From: an uncultured Flavobacteriaceae bacterium
Lineage (GTDB): Bacteria > Bacteroidota > Bacteroidia > Flavobacteriales > Flavobacteriaceae
Length of the DNA stretch: 64,000 nt
Assembly: GCA_947488345.1 (NCBI GenBank)
Contig: CANKZQ010000001.1
Span: 1,253,501 to 1,317,500 of the forward strand
Reading direction: 5' to 3'
The first letter of the stretch is position 1, and every line of letters starts with the position of its first letter. Of this stretch, positions 45,409 through 54,747 are shown piece after piece. The notes under the pieces are model-generated. The model did no database searches. It saw only the letters and a program-made list of their open reading frames with translations, and was not told the origin of the DNA. Position numbers and translations under genes: made by a program.

Positions 45409-46374
45409 TTATTCTCCTATATGAAAAATGGCATCTCCCTGATTAATAATTGGAAAGTTATTAATTGCAACAATATATCCATCCATCGGTGCCTTTACCT
45501 TGACCGAAGTTTCTCCATATGTATCTGTAATATCTCCTAAAACTTGACCTTTGTTAACTTTCATTCCATTGCCAACAAAAGCATTGAACAACCCTGCTGT
45601 CTTTGCTCGAATCCACCGCCTCTTTGTCAAACTGATACTCTTTCTTTTCTTGATATCTTTTAATGGATTTTTTACAATCATCCTAAAGTGCTTCAACACA
45701 CGCAACGTCCCTTTAATTCCTTCATCAATGGCAAGCTCATCAAATCGTAAAGCTTCGCCCCCTTCGTATACGATAATAGGAATGTTGTTTTTATGTGCTT
45801 CTTTGCGAAAAGATTTTTGAATCAATTTTGATGGAAAATTGAAAGGTGCGTTAAAAACGCCTGCCAATTGTTTGCCGATAGAAGATTCTTCGGTATATCG
45901 AATTTGAGGAAAATTACTTCGCTGACCTCCACCCGTGTGGAAATCGATACCAAAATCAACATTCTCGACAATCTCCCGCATATGAAAATAGGCGATTCGG
46001 CTTGCCAAAGAACCCGTTCGTGTACCAGGAAAACTTCGATTTACATCTTTCCCATGCACATCTCTAGAAAAATGTAAAAACCCGAAAACACTCAATACAG
46101 GTACTACGATAACGCAGCCCCTTTTAATCTTGAAATATTTCTTCTCGAGCATTCTCCGAATAATCTCAATACTATTGGTTTCGTCACCATGTAACCCTCC
46201 CTGCAGCAATACGGTAGGTCCTTTTTCTTTTCCGTTAAAAACGTACACAGGTATTTCAATTAATGTACCCGTTGGCAATCTATCAATCGCAAATTTTATC
46301 AATTTACTTTCTCCTAAATCAACCTTTTCACCTCTTAATTCAACGGGTTCGTTTCTGAAATCTTTTTCGAACAT
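45409..46374 (-). CDS. Succinylglutamate desuccinylase/aspartoacylase-family hydrolase
   Basis: This 321-residue zinc hydrolase, related to M14 carboxypeptidases, carries GGLHGDETNSIEIIRRM (His and Glu ligands) and GIDFHTGGGQRSNFPQIR (His ligand). A C-terminal beta-barrel (VKVKAPMDGYIVAINNFPI) resembles a biotinyl-lipoyl fold, as in many bacterial members. It overlaps the RimK-like ligase gene by 35 bp in the same direction. A plausible role is removal of glutamate or another amino acid added by that ligase; the substrate is inferred, not shown. Confidence 0.88.
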   Translation of the reverse strand: MFEKDFRNEPVELRGEKVDLGESKLIKFAIDRLPTGTLIEIPVYVFNGKEKGPTVLLQGGLHGDETNSIEIIRRMLEKKYFKIKRGCVIVVPVLSVFGFLHFSRDVHGKDVNRSFPGTRTGSLASRIAYFHMREIVENVDFGIDFHTGGGQRSNFPQIRYTEESSIGKQLAGVFNAPFNFPSKLIQKSFRKEAHKNNIPIIVYEGGEALRFDELAIDEGIKGTLRVLKHFRMIVKNPLKDIKKRKSISLTKRRWIRAKTAGLFNAFVGNGMKVNKGQVLGDITDTYGETSVKVKAPMDGYIVAINNFPIINQGDAIFHIGE

Positions 46375-47242
46375 TTGTTTCTAAAAATTTTATAATGTGT
46401 TCCGCAATATTGACTTTGGTATAGGCTTCAACTCCCTGCAAACCAGGTGATGCATTTACTTCGATAAGTAAAGGACCTCTTTTCGAAATGATCATATCAA
46501 CACCCGCTACGGGTAATCCTAAATGACGTGCTGCCTGTAGGGCTATTCTCGTTTCTTTAGCCGAAATATTTGCTATTTCACCTGTTCCTCCTCTATGAAT
46601 ATTTGACCTGAACTCACCGACTTCACCTTTACGTTTCATGGCTGCTACAACCTTGTTACCAACTACAATGGCACGGATATCTTCACCATTAGACTCTTCA
46701 ATATATTCTTGCAGCATAAAGCTGGCATTCATCGTATAGAAAGTATCAATAATTGACTTGGCTGACTTTTGAGTTTCTGCTAGTACGACTCCTAAACCTT
46801 GTGTGCCTTCTTGTAATTTGATAATAATTGGAGGGCCACCTAATAACTCTATTTGTTCCTTGATATTCTTAGTGTTTGTAGAAAAAACAGTTTGAGGAAT
46901 CGGTACATTTTTTCTATTCATTATCTGAAGCGTTCGTACCTTATTTTGAGCTCTTAAAATTCCGAGAGAACGGGCCGTACTAAAAACACCATTCATCTCA
47001 AATTCTTTCACAATAGCTGCGCCATGACGACTTACCGAACCTCCAATTCTAGGAATGATGACATCTGCTTTATCGATAATGTTTTCGCCTTCAAAAATAA
47101 TTTGCGGTCTTCCTTTGCCTAGTTTTACAGAACATTTGGTATGGTTCACCACACGAACATGATGCCCTCTTTCTTCGGCTTCTTCCACTAATCTTTTGGT
47201 CGAATATATACTTTCGCCAACAGATAAAACAAATATTTTCAT
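46340..47242 (-). CDS. rimK: RimK-like ATP-grasp glutamate ligase
   Basis: The 300-residue ATP-grasp protein matches RimK, which adds glutamates to the C-terminus of ribosomal protein S6. It shows an N-terminal pre-ATP-grasp region (IIPRIGGSVSRHGAAIVKEF), the ATP-binding IKLQEGTQGLGVVLAE, the Gly-rich segment with RGGTGEIANISAKE and the Mg-binding LLIEVNASPGLQGVEAYT. Its 3' end overlaps the AstE-like gene, and its start is 13 bp from the hydrolase-OsmC gene, so the three form one operon. The acceptor could be S6 or another protein; S6 is not in the window. Confidence 0.92.
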   Translation of the reverse strand: MKIFVLSVGESIYSTKRLVEEAEERGHHVRVVNHTKCSVKLGKGRPQIIFEGENIIDKADVIIPRIGGSVSRHGAAIVKEFEMNGVFSTARSLGILRAQNKVRTLQIMNRKNVPIPQTVFSTNTKNIKEQIELLGGPPIIIKLQEGTQGLGVVLAETQKSAKSIIDTFYTMNASFMLQEYIEESNGEDIRAIVVGNKVVAAMKRKGEVGEFRSNIHRGGTGEIANISAKETRIALQAARHLGLPVAGVDMIISKRGPLLIEVNASPGLQGVEAYTKVNIAEHIIKFLETNVRKRFQKRTR

Positions 47243-47255
47243 TGGTTGGTTGTGG

Positions 47256-48467
47256 TTATCTTAAAACTGTTTCTATCTCTATTTTGTTTTCCAGAGTTCT
47301 ATGTACTGGGCATCTATTTGCTATTTCTAATAATCTTTTTCGCTCTTCAAATGTCAGATCACCTACTAACTCAATCGTTCTTACAAACTTATCAATTTTT
47401 GCGGTTCTATCACTACTACAAGAATTACAATCATCAGCATGCTGTTTGAAATGCTCTAAATGCACTAAGACTTCATCTAAATCCCACTTTTTTCTATCAG
47501 CATACATACGTAGTGTAATCGCCGTACAAGATCCTAAACTCGCCAACAATAATTCATATGGTGTCGCCCCCACATCATTTCCTCCATATTTTTTTGGTTC
47601 ATCTGCTAGGATGGAATGAGATCTTGCTGAAATTTCTGTAGAGTACTTTGTTCTTCCAATTCTTACTACTGTTTGTTTATCTGTTTGTAAAGCAGCTACC
47701 TCATTAAATTTTACGTAACGTCTTGCCCAACTCGAAACCACCGCACCCACATAAAAAGAATCTTCTTTATTGGTAAGTAAATGATTCGCTCCATCTAAGG
47801 AAATAAAACTTTTTGGATGGTGGGCCGCACTATAAATTTCTTTGGCATTTTGTATTTCAACCACTCTGTCTTGTGGCGAATGCAATACCAAAATTGGCTT
47901 CCGAGATTTCTTAAGAAGCGTAGGCATATCTTTAGACCCAAGATCATCTAAAAATTGTTTCTTTATGGTAAATTGCCTCCCGGCTATTTCAAAAGTTGCC
48001 TCTCCTTCGAGGTTAATATCCTCTAAGTGGTCTTCGAATAGATGTTCTACATGCGAAGGTCTCGAGGGTGCTCCAATCGTTACAATTGCCTGAATTGAAT
48101 CTATTTGGTTTGCGGCAAAAATTCCGGCTGCTCCTCCCAAAGAATGACCAATTATTATCTTAGGAGGTTCATGATTTGCTTTCAAGTATTCCGCGGCAGC
48201 GATTAAATCGTTAATATTTGTAGAAAAATTTGAATCTTCAAAAGCACCTTCACTATTCCCTAAACCCGTAAAATCGAAACGCATGACTGCAATTCTGTTT
48301 TGCGTTAATGCCTTGGAGATATTTCGTACTGCTGTAAAATTTTTATTTCCTGTGAAGAAATGCGCAAACAACGCATAACTCAAGGGCTTTTTATCGATAG
48401 GGAAATCGATACTTCCTTCTAGTAATAAGCCCTTGTCGTTCTTAAATTGAATTTTTTTACTGTACAT
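47256..48467 (-). CDS. Alpha/beta hydrolase fused to OsmC-like domain
   Basis: This 403-residue fusion has an N-terminal alpha/beta-hydrolase (~residues 1-255; nucleophile motif IGHSLGGAAG, YALFAHFFTGNKN oxyanion region, acid/His region VLHSPQDRVVE and DGANHLLT) and a C-terminal OsmC domain (~265-403) with the two redox Cys, in LASLGSCTAITLRMYA and ANRCPVHRTLENKI. OsmC proteins reduce organic hydroperoxides. The fusion is a known architecture. It is the first gene of the operon with rimK and the AstE-like gene and diverges from sdhC. A role in lipid or organic-peroxide detoxification is likely. Confidence 0.92.
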   Translation of the reverse strand: MYSKKIQFKNDKGLLLEGSIDFPIDKKPLSYALFAHFFTGNKNFTAVRNISKALTQNRIAVMRFDFTGLGNSEGAFEDSNFSTNINDLIAAAEYLKANHEPPKIIIGHSLGGAAGIFAANQIDSIQAIVTIGAPSRPSHVEHLFEDHLEDINLEGEATFEIAGRQFTIKKQFLDDLGSKDMPTLLKKSRKPILVLHSPQDRVVEIQNAKEIYSAAHHPKSFISLDGANHLLTNKEDSFYVGAVVSSWARRYVKFNEVAALQTDKQTVVRIGRTKYSTEISARSHSILADEPKKYGGNDVGATPYELLLASLGSCTAITLRMYADRKKWDLDEVLVHLEHFKQHADDCNSCSSDRTAKIDKFVRTIELVGDLTFEERKRLLEIANRCPVHRTLENKIEIETVLR

Positions 48468-48579
48468 AATGTTGATTTTCGCTATTCAATTGGTAGTAAA
48501 ATTCAAAATAACTTACTACAGCATATAAAGTTACGTCTTTAAAATGTTTCTAAATAATAAAAAATAATCCAATTCGTTT

Positions 48580-48601
48580 TTAACATCAGCTTAGGATGTC
48601 T
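48580..48601. promoter_or_regulatory. 11-bp repeat (TTAACATCAGC/TTAGGATGTCT) upstream of sdhC
   Basis: Two 11-bp units immediately precede the -7 element of sdhC. The first matches the TTAACAT core of the phosphate-type locus well, the second poorly. It may be coincidental. Confidence 0.3.
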
Positions 48602-48609
48602 TACCTTTG
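48602..48609 (+). promoter_or_regulatory. -7 promoter element of sdhCAB (TACCTTTG)
   Basis: This matches the Bacteroidetes -7 consensus TAnnTTTG and lies 22 bp before the sdhC ATG at 48632. No clear TTG is found at -33. Confidence 0.55.
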
Positions 48610-48631
48610 CTTTAATATAAAACTAATCAAA

Positions 48632-49318
48632 ATGAGTGGAATTTTAAATTCTTCTATTGCTAGAAAATTTGCCATGGCACTTTCGGCTTTTTTTCTGATG
48701 TTCTTTTTACTACAACATTTTGCAATTAATGTTACTTCAATTTTTAGTGCTGATGTATTTAATGACCTTTCTCACTTCATGGGTACCAACCCATTAGTAC
48801 AATATGCTTTGCAACCTGTGTTGATATTTGGTGTTGTTTTTCATTTTGTAATGGGTTTCATTTTAGAGATCAAAAACAAGAATGCTAGAACTGTAAAATA
48901 TGCCAAAAATAATGGCGCTGCAAATTCATCTTGGATGAGTAGAAACATGATTTGGAGCGGGTTGGCAATTTTAGCCTTTGTAGGTTTGCATTTCTACGAT
49001 TTCTGGTTTCCTGAAATCAATACAAAATTTATCAATGGCGATATGACTGGTCTAATAGATCCAAACAATGCTGAAAGCGGTTATCGATATTATGAAGAAT
49101 TGCAGCATAAATTTGTCGATGTATGGAGAGTTGTATTGTATGTCATTGCATTTGTGTTTTTGGCACTGCATTTATTGCACGGATTCAATTCAGCATTCCA
49201 ATCAGTTGGAGCAAATAATAAATATACGAAAGGGTTGAAAACTTTTGGAAAACTATATGCCATCTTGATTCCGTTAGGATTCGTAGTTATCGCACTTTTC
49301 CATCATTTAAATCACTAA
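48632..49318 (+). CDS. sdhC: Succinate dehydrogenase cytochrome b subunit
   Basis: The 228-residue membrane anchor of succinate dehydrogenase/fumarate reductase has five hydrophobic helices and heme-ligand His residues (LLQHFAIN, HFVMGFILE, LHFYDFWF, ALHLLHGFNSAFQ, ALFHHLNH). This single-subunit di-heme type is usual in Bacteroidota and reduces or oxidises menaquinone. I start it at the ATG at 48632 (MSGILNSSIARKFAMALS), because the 12 residues read from 48596 overlap the promoter element. sdhA follows 12 bp later. Confidence 0.95.
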   Translation: MSGILNSSIARKFAMALSAFFLMFFLLQHFAINVTSIFSADVFNDLSHFMGTNPLVQYALQPVLIFGVVFHFVMGFILEIKNKNARTVKYAKNNGAANSSWMSRNMIWSGLAILAFVGLHFYDFWFPEINTKFINGDMTGLIDPNNAESGYRYYEELQHKFVDVWRVVLYVIAFVFLALHLLHGFNSAFQSVGANNKYTKGLKTFGKLYAILIPLGFVVIALFHHLNH

Positions 49319-49330
49319 CAAAATATATCT

Positions 49331-51331
49331 ATGGCGACATTAGATTCAAAAATACCAGAAGGTCCATTAAAAGATAAATGGACAAATCATAAAAACAATA
49401 TCGATTTGGTAAACCCTGCCAATAAGCGTAATATAGACGTTATTGTTGTGGGTACTGGTTTGGCAGGTGGTTCTGCTGCTGCGACCTTAGCAGAACTGGG
49501 TTATAATGTGAAAGCATTTTGCTTTCAAGATTCTCCGCGTCGTGCGCATTCTATTGCCGCTCAAGGCGGAATAAATGCTGCGAAAAACTATCAAGGTGAT
49601 GGAGATTCAACCTATCGATTATTCTATGATACTGTAAAAGGTGGCGATTATCGTTCGCGAGAAGCGAATGTATATCGATTAGCAGAAGTTTCTGCAAATA
49701 TCATTGATCAGTGCGTTGCTCAAGGAGTTCCTTTTGCACGTGATTATGGCGGTTTATTAGACAATCGTTCTTTTGGAGGTGTATTAGTATCTAGAACTTT
49801 CTATGCTAAAGGGCAAACGGGTCAGCAATTATTATTAGGTGCGTATTCTGCCATGAACCGTCAAATAGGTCGTGGTAAGATCAAAATGTACAACCGTCAT
49901 GAAATGTTAGACGTAGTTATTGTTGATGGAAAAGCTCGTGGAATTATTACACGTAATTTAGTCAATGGCGAAATAGAACGTCATTCGGCACATGCTGTTG
50001 TTCTCGGTACTGGTGGTTATGGAAATGTATTCTTTTTATCAACCAATGCCATGGGTAGTAATGTTACTGCCGGTTGGAAAGCACATAAAAAAGGAGCGTA
50101 CTTCGCAAACCCTTGTTACACGCAAATTCACCCAACTTGTATTCCTGTTTCGGGAGATCATCAATCCAAACTGACTTTAATGTCTGAATCATTACGTAAT
50201 GATGGTCGAATTTGGGTACCAAAACATCAAAAAGATGTAGAGGCTATTAGAAATAAAACCTTAAAACCAACACAACTTTCTGAAGAAGATAGAGATTATT
50301 ATTTAGAGCGTCGTTATCCTGCCTTTGGAAATCTAGTACCACGTGATGTGGCTTCTCGTGCAGCAAAAGAACGTTGTGATGCTGGTTTTGGTGTCAATGC
50401 AACGGGTGAAGCGGTGTATTTAGATTTTGCATCAGCGATACAGCGTTATGGAAAAGAGCAAGCACATATTAAAGGGTTAAATGAAAATGATGATGCCTTG
50501 GTAAAATCACTCGGTAAAGCAGTCGTGAAAGCCAAGTATGGAAACCTTTTCCAAATGTATGAGAAAATTGTAGATGAAAACCCCTATGAAACACCTATGA
50601 TGATTTATCCTGCAGTACATTACACAATGGGTGGTGTTTGGGTTGATTATAATTTACAAACTACAGTACCTGGTTTATTTTGCATTGGAGAAGCGAACTT
50701 CTCAGATCATGGTGCGAACCGTTTAGGAGCTTCTGCGCTCATGCAAGGCTTAGCAGATGGATATTTTGTATTACCATATACAATTGGTGATTATTTATCA
50801 AATGATATCAGAACGGGTACGATCCCAACGGATAGTCCTGAGTTTGAAGAAGCCGAAAAATCCGTAAAGGAAACTATCAATCATTTCATCAATAATGATG
50901 GTAGCAAGCCCGTTGATTATTTCCATAAAAAATTAGGAAAAATCATGTGGAACAAATGTGGGATGTCAAGAAATGAAAAAGAATTAAAAGAAGCCATTAC
51001 AGAAATTGCTGAGCTAAGAGCTGAATTCTACAAGGATGTAAAAGTTCCAGGAACGGCAAATGAATTTAATGAAGAATTAGCTAAAGCAGGTCGTGTAGCT
51101 GATTTCCTAGAGTTAGGTGAATTGTTTGCAAAAGATGCCTTACAAAGAGAAGAATCGGCTGGAGGTCATTTTAGAGAAGAGCATCAAACAGAAGAAGGGG
51201 AGGCAAAACGTAGAAAGGAATTTCAATACGCTTCTGCTTGGGAATATAAAGGAGAGCCTAAAGATGCTGTGTTGCATAAAGAGGAACTCACTTATGAAAA
51301 TATTAAAGTAAAAGAAAGAAGTTATAAATAA
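49331..51331 (+). CDS. sdhA: Succinate dehydrogenase/fumarate reductase flavoprotein subunit
   Basis: This 666-residue subunit oxidises succinate to fumarate with covalent FAD. The Rossmann motif [19 protein letters not shown], the FAD-linkage His in [20 protein letters not shown], the active-site segment [13 protein letters not shown] and the C-terminal [18 protein letters not shown] are clear. It lies between sdhC and sdhB in the operon. A 79-bp gap before sdhB contains an inverted repeat (51350-51357/51375-51382). Confidence 0.97.
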   Translation: MATLDSKIPEGPLKDKWTNHKNNIDLVNPANKRNIDVIVVGTGLAGGSAAATLAELGYNVKAFCFQDSPRRAHSIAAQGGINAAKNYQGDGDSTYRLFYDTVKGGDYRSREANVYRLAEVSANIIDQCVAQGVPFARDYGGLLDNRSFGGVLVSRTFYAKGQTGQQLLLGAYSAMNRQIGRGKIKMYNRHEMLDVVIVDGKARGIITRNLVNGEIERHSAHAVVLGTGGYGNVFFLSTNAMGSNVTAGWKAHKKGAYFANPCYTQIHPTCIPVSGDHQSKLTLMSESLRNDGRIWVPKHQKDVEAIRNKTLKPTQLSEEDRDYYLERRYPAFGNLVPRDVASRAAKERCDAGFGVNATGEAVYLDFASAIQRYGKEQAHIKGLNENDDALVKSLGKAVVKAKYGNLFQMYEKIVDENPYETPMMIYPAVHYTMGGVWVDYNLQTTVPGLFCIGEANFSDHGANRLGASALMQGLADGYFVLPYTIGDYLSNDIRTGTIPTDSPEFEEAEKSVKETINHFINNDGSKPVDYFHKKLGKIMWNKCGMSRNEKELKEAITEIAELRAEFYKDVKVPGTANEFNEELAKAGRVADFLELGELFAKDALQREESAGGHFREEHQTEEGEAKRRKEFQYASAWEYKGEPKDAVLHKEELTYENIKVKERSYK

Positions 51332-51349
51332 AAGAGTTGATGGGTGATG

Positions 51350-51382
51350 GTTGTTAGTTTATGAAAAATTGTAGCTAACAAC
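51350..51382. repeat. Inverted repeat between sdhA and sdhB
   Basis: GTTGTTAG (51350-51357) and CTAACAAC (51375-51382) form an 8-bp stem with a 17-base loop and no following T run, so it is not an obvious terminator; it may be a processing or stability element. Confidence 0.35.
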
Positions 51383-51410
51383 AAACAACTTAAAACCAAA
51401 AACGAATACG

Positions 51411-52157
51411 ATGAATTTAACGTTAAAAATATGGCGTCAAAAAAACGCTAACGATAAAGGGCAAATAGTAACCTACCCAATTACTGGTATTGAAGGTGAT
51501 ATGTCTTTCTTAGAAATGTTAGATATCCTAAATGATCAATTGATTACCAATGGAGACGATCCTGTTGCTTTTGATCATGATTGTAGAGAGGGTATTTGCG
51601 GAATGTGTTCATTGTATATAAATGGAGAAGCACATGGTCCTGATAGATTGGTAACTACTTGTCAATTACATATGCGTAAGTTTAAAGATGGCGATACTAT
51701 TTTTATTGAGCCATTTAGAGCAAAGGCATTTCCAGTTATTAAAGATCTAGTTGTTGATAGAAGTTCTTTTGATCGAATTCAACATTCTGGTGGTTTTATT
51801 TCAGTAAACACCTCAGGAAATACACAAGATGCGAATTCAATACCTATTTCTAAAAATGCTGCCGACGAAGCGATGGATGCGGCCACCTGTATTGGATGTG
51901 GTGCTTGCGTAGCGAGTTGTAAAAATTCTTCGGCCATGTTATTTGTTTCTGCAAAAGTTTCGCAGTATGCTTTATTACCTCAAGGTCAAGTAGAAGCTAC
52001 AGATCGTGTATTAAATATGGTAAAGCAAATGGACGAAGAAGGGTTTGGAAACTGTACCAACACGGGTGCATGTGAAGTCGAATGTCCTAAGGGTATTTCT
52101 CTCGAGAATATAGCGAGAATGAATCGTGAATATTTAAGTGCTAGTTTAAAAGGCTAG
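51411..52157 (+). CDS. sdhB: Succinate dehydrogenase iron-sulphur subunit
   Basis: The 248-residue subunit passes electrons from FAD to the quinone site. The [2Fe-2S] ligands are in [15 protein letters not shown] and LVTTCQLH; the [4Fe-4S] and [3Fe-4S] ligands are in [13 protein letters not shown] and [15 protein letters not shown]. This is the third gene of sdhCAB, followed by a strong terminator. Confidence 0.97.
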   Translation: MNLTLKIWRQKNANDKGQIVTYPITGIEGDMSFLEMLDILNDQLITNGDDPVAFDHDCREGICGMCSLYINGEAHGPDRLVTTCQLHMRKFKDGDTIFIEPFRAKAFPVIKDLVVDRSSFDRIQHSGGFISVNTSGNTQDANSIPISKNAADEAMDAATCIGCGACVASCKNSSAMLFVSAKVSQYALLPQGQVEATDRVLNMVKQMDEEGFGNCTNTGACEVECPKGISLENIARMNREYLSASLKG

Positions 52158-52181
52158 TCTGTATAAATCAGTACAAGAATC

Positions 52182-52212
52182 AAAACCCCAAGCGCAAACT
52201 TGGGGTTTTTTA
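52182..52212 (+). terminator. Intrinsic terminator of sdhCAB
   Basis: The stem AAAACCCCAAG/CTTGGGGTTTT with loop CGCAAA and a T run follows the sdhB stop by about 25 bp; it may also serve the convergent small gene. Confidence 0.9.
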
Positions 52213-52228
52213 TATTGTACATTTTAAC

Positions 52229-52624
52229 TTAATCTAGATCTGTAGTTGCAATTTGCGACTCAATAATCTTAATATAGAACGAAGGAATTTCTTTTTCTGT
52301 TACCAATTTTCCTTCTTGGTAGGCTTTTTTGATATCGAACAAAGTAACCATTTGATTGGCCTTTAATTTTCCTGCATACATTCGAGCATCCGAATTCAGT
52401 CTCGACCCTTTAATTTCTTCCGAAGGAAATCCGGGAAATTTAATGGTAAATCCTTCAATTGTGAAGGTTTGATTGTCAATAAATCCTGAGCAATGTAATT
52501 CGATCACGTCAGATAATAATTGCTCTTTTGTCAATCGCACCATACACTTGTCGTAAGCTACTGGTTCAGAATATGAGTTTAATGTTAAAAATAAAATTGC
52601 GGAGAGTATTGTTACTATTTTCAT
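52229..52624 (-). CDS. Small secreted protein with possible GldM C-terminal-like domain
   Basis: This 131-residue protein has a signal peptide (MKIVTILSAILFLTLNSYS). The mature part contains a beta-rich segment (FTIEGFTIKFPGFPSEEIKG, then SRLNSDARMYAGKLKANQMV and TLFDIKKA) that resembles the C-terminal domain of GldM, the gliding/T9SS periplasmic protein. That likeness is a memory-based observation and unverified. A Cys pair (CMVRL and LHCSGF) may form a disulphide. The ATG at 52624 is chosen over a TTG two codons upstream. It is convergent with sdhB. Confidence 0.72.
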   Translation of the reverse strand: MKIVTILSAILFLTLNSYSEPVAYDKCMVRLTKEQLLSDVIELHCSGFIDNQTFTIEGFTIKFPGFPSEEIKGSRLNSDARMYAGKLKANQMVTLFDIKKAYQEGKLVTEKEIPSFYIKIIESQIATTDLD

Positions 52625-52712
52625 AATCAATACGTTTTATATATTTATATAACGTCAAAGTCGCCCACTTTATTATCATAGATTCTGTAAATTTATACCT
52701 CTAAAACAAATT

Positions 52713-53870
52713 ATGTCTTTTAACAATTCCTCTTTAGTATCAAAACTCCCCGATGTCAAGACCACTATTTTTACGGTCATGGGAAAATTAGCAAATGATT
52801 ATAATGCAATTAATTTATCGCAAGGCTTCCCTGATTTTGCTTCCGATCCCAAATTGATTTCCTTAGTCGCGCAAGCCATGAGCAATGGACAAAATCAATA
52901 TGCTCCAATGCAAGGAATTATAGAGTTACGCGAATCTTTGGCCGAGAAATTTGACAACTTGTATGGTACGAGTTATCATCCTGAAAAAGAAATAACTATT
53001 ACTGCCGGTGCTACTCAAGCAATCTTCACGATTATTGCTACATTCATCCATGAGGATGACGAAGTGATCATTTTTAAGCCGGCCTACGACTGTTATGAAC
53101 CAGCTATTGAGTTAATGAAAGGAAACTCTGTTTTTGTGCAATTAGAAGCTCCACATTTTGGTGTTGACTGGAATGCCGTGCAACAATTGATCAATGCCAA
53201 AACGAAAATGATCATCATTAATACACCGCACAATCCGTCAGGCACCACCTGGAGTAAGGAAGATATGCTACAACTCGAGGAGCTTGTAAAAGACACTAAT
53301 ATTATAGTGCTCAGCGACGAAGTCTATGAACATATTGTTTTCGATGATCAACAACATCAAAGTGCCTGTTTATTTCCTAGATTAAAAGAGCGCAGTTTTA
53401 TATGCGCTTCTTTTGGTAAAACATTTCATAATACAGGTTGGAAAATGGGCTATTGTGTTGCCCCGGCTGAGTTGATGCATGAATTTAGAAAGGTGCATCA
53501 ATTCAATGTTTTTTGTGTAAATCACCCCATGCAAGTAGCTTTGGCGACCTATTTAAAAGATCCTAATAACTATCAACACATTAGCTCCTTTTATCAAGAG
53601 AAGAGAGACTTTTTTCTAAAAGCCATACAAGGGTCACGCTTTTCATGTACTCCATCAACTGGCACTTATTTTCAAGTGCTCGATTATGTTGCAATAACTG
53701 ACGAAAATGATATTGATTTTTCGAAAAGGCTCGTTACAAAAAATAAGTTAGCATCGATTCCATTATCTGTTTTTAATCCAGAAGGTAAGAACGACACCTT
53801 ACTTCGTTTTTGCTTTGCAAAGAAAAAAGAGACCTTAGAAAAAGCTGCCGAAATAATTTGTAATATTTAA
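52713..53870 (+). CDS. Methionine-type PLP-dependent aminotransferase
   Basis: This 385-residue fold-type I aminotransferase is closest to YbdL-like methionine aminotransferases and cysteine-S-conjugate beta-lyase relatives. The PLP-binding Lys lies in SFGKTFHNTGWKMGY; substrate and phosphate contacts are in NLSQGFPDFASDPK, AGATQAIFTIIATF, NTPHNPSGTTWS and DEVYEHIVFDDQQH. It transfers amino groups between methionine or aromatic residues and 2-oxo acids. It is divergent from the small secreted gene. Confidence 0.92.
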   Translation: MSFNNSSLVSKLPDVKTTIFTVMGKLANDYNAINLSQGFPDFASDPKLISLVAQAMSNGQNQYAPMQGIIELRESLAEKFDNLYGTSYHPEKEITITAGATQAIFTIIATFIHEDDEVIIFKPAYDCYEPAIELMKGNSVFVQLEAPHFGVDWNAVQQLINAKTKMIIINTPHNPSGTTWSKEDMLQLEELVKDTNIIVLSDEVYEHIVFDDQQHQSACLFPRLKERSFICASFGKTFHNTGWKMGYCVAPAELMHEFRKVHQFNVFCVNHPMQVALATYLKDPNNYQHISSFYQEKRDFFLKAIQGSRFSCTPSTGTYFQVLDYVAITDENDIDFSKRLVTKNKLASIPLSVFNPEGKNDTLLRFCFAKKKETLEKAAEIICNI

Positions 53871-53925
53871 ATCGGGGCATCATTTTTGATATCTTTATAT
53901 TTCATTTAATTCATATTAGATTTAC

Positions 53926-54747
53926 ATGATATTCTATTTCAAAAAAAGTCGCTATGCACTACTGATCTTAATTGCATATTCACTTCAAACATACGCCCAA
54001 GAGGAAAGTTGGGAAACCTATGTGAAAAAAGTAGACAAGCATCTAATGGAAGTAACCGTGAACATGGATCTTTACTTTTCTCGCCCGAACTATAAAAATT
54101 TGTTGATCGTTGCTACCAAAACTAGAGATTGTTATAAAAATGGTTTTCCTAAACCCAATGGATTGGAAGATTTTTATACCTTTTCTGACTCGTTGGCGTA
54201 TAAAATTGATAAACTCACCAAGAATAAATTAGCTGGTATTATTACCTATAAGTGCACTGGTTTTGACATTTATTATGTAAAAGACACAACGAATATTAGG
54301 AGCACACTTGACAAAACAATTCAACGAAACTTTGCTGGTAAAAAAAATTATTTAACCATTAAGTCGGATAGAAAATGGCAATATTTTAGTGAAACCTTAT
54401 TACCTTCCGATTTATCGAATGAATTCTTTGTCAATCACGAATATTTAACTCAACTAGTTCAAAGTGGAGATGCTTTGGATACTCCTAGAAAAATTAATCA
54501 TTGGTTCTATTTTAATAGTTTAAAACGAAGAACAAAATTTATTGATAAGAGTAAAGTTTTAAATTTTTCGGCTGATTCGTTGGCCTATAAAAAAGAAAAA
54601 AGATATCCTTATCAGGTGGTCCTTTCGAGGAAAGATTCTGTTGCACCCACCAATATTTCAGCAATTACGAAAATACTCAGACAGCTATCTCAGCGATATT
54701 ACGGAAAATACGATGGATGGGAAATGAATACTATTTTAAAGGATTAA
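53926..54747 (+). CDS. Secreted hypothetical protein
   Basis: This 273-residue protein has a signal peptide (LLILIAYSLQTYAQ, residues ~11-24) and a mixed alpha/beta mature part without any motif that I recognise. Repeated Trp, Tyr and Lys-Asp patterns (WETYVKKVDKHLMEV, FYTFSDSLAYKIDKL, ILRQLSQRYYGKYDGWEMN) suggest a periplasmic or surface protein. Its last four bases overlap the end of the convergent serine hydrolase. The function is unknown. Confidence 0.78.
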   Translation: MIFYFKKSRYALLILIAYSLQTYAQEESWETYVKKVDKHLMEVTVNMDLYFSRPNYKNLLIVATKTRDCYKNGFPKPNGLEDFYTFSDSLAYKIDKLTKNKLAGIITYKCTGFDIYYVKDTTNIRSTLDKTIQRNFAGKKNYLTIKSDRKWQYFSETLLPSDLSNEFFVNHEYLTQLVQSGDALDTPRKINHWFYFNSLKRRTKFIDKSKVLNFSADSLAYKKEKRYPYQVVLSRKDSVAPTNISAITKILRQLSQRYYGKYDGWEMNTILKD

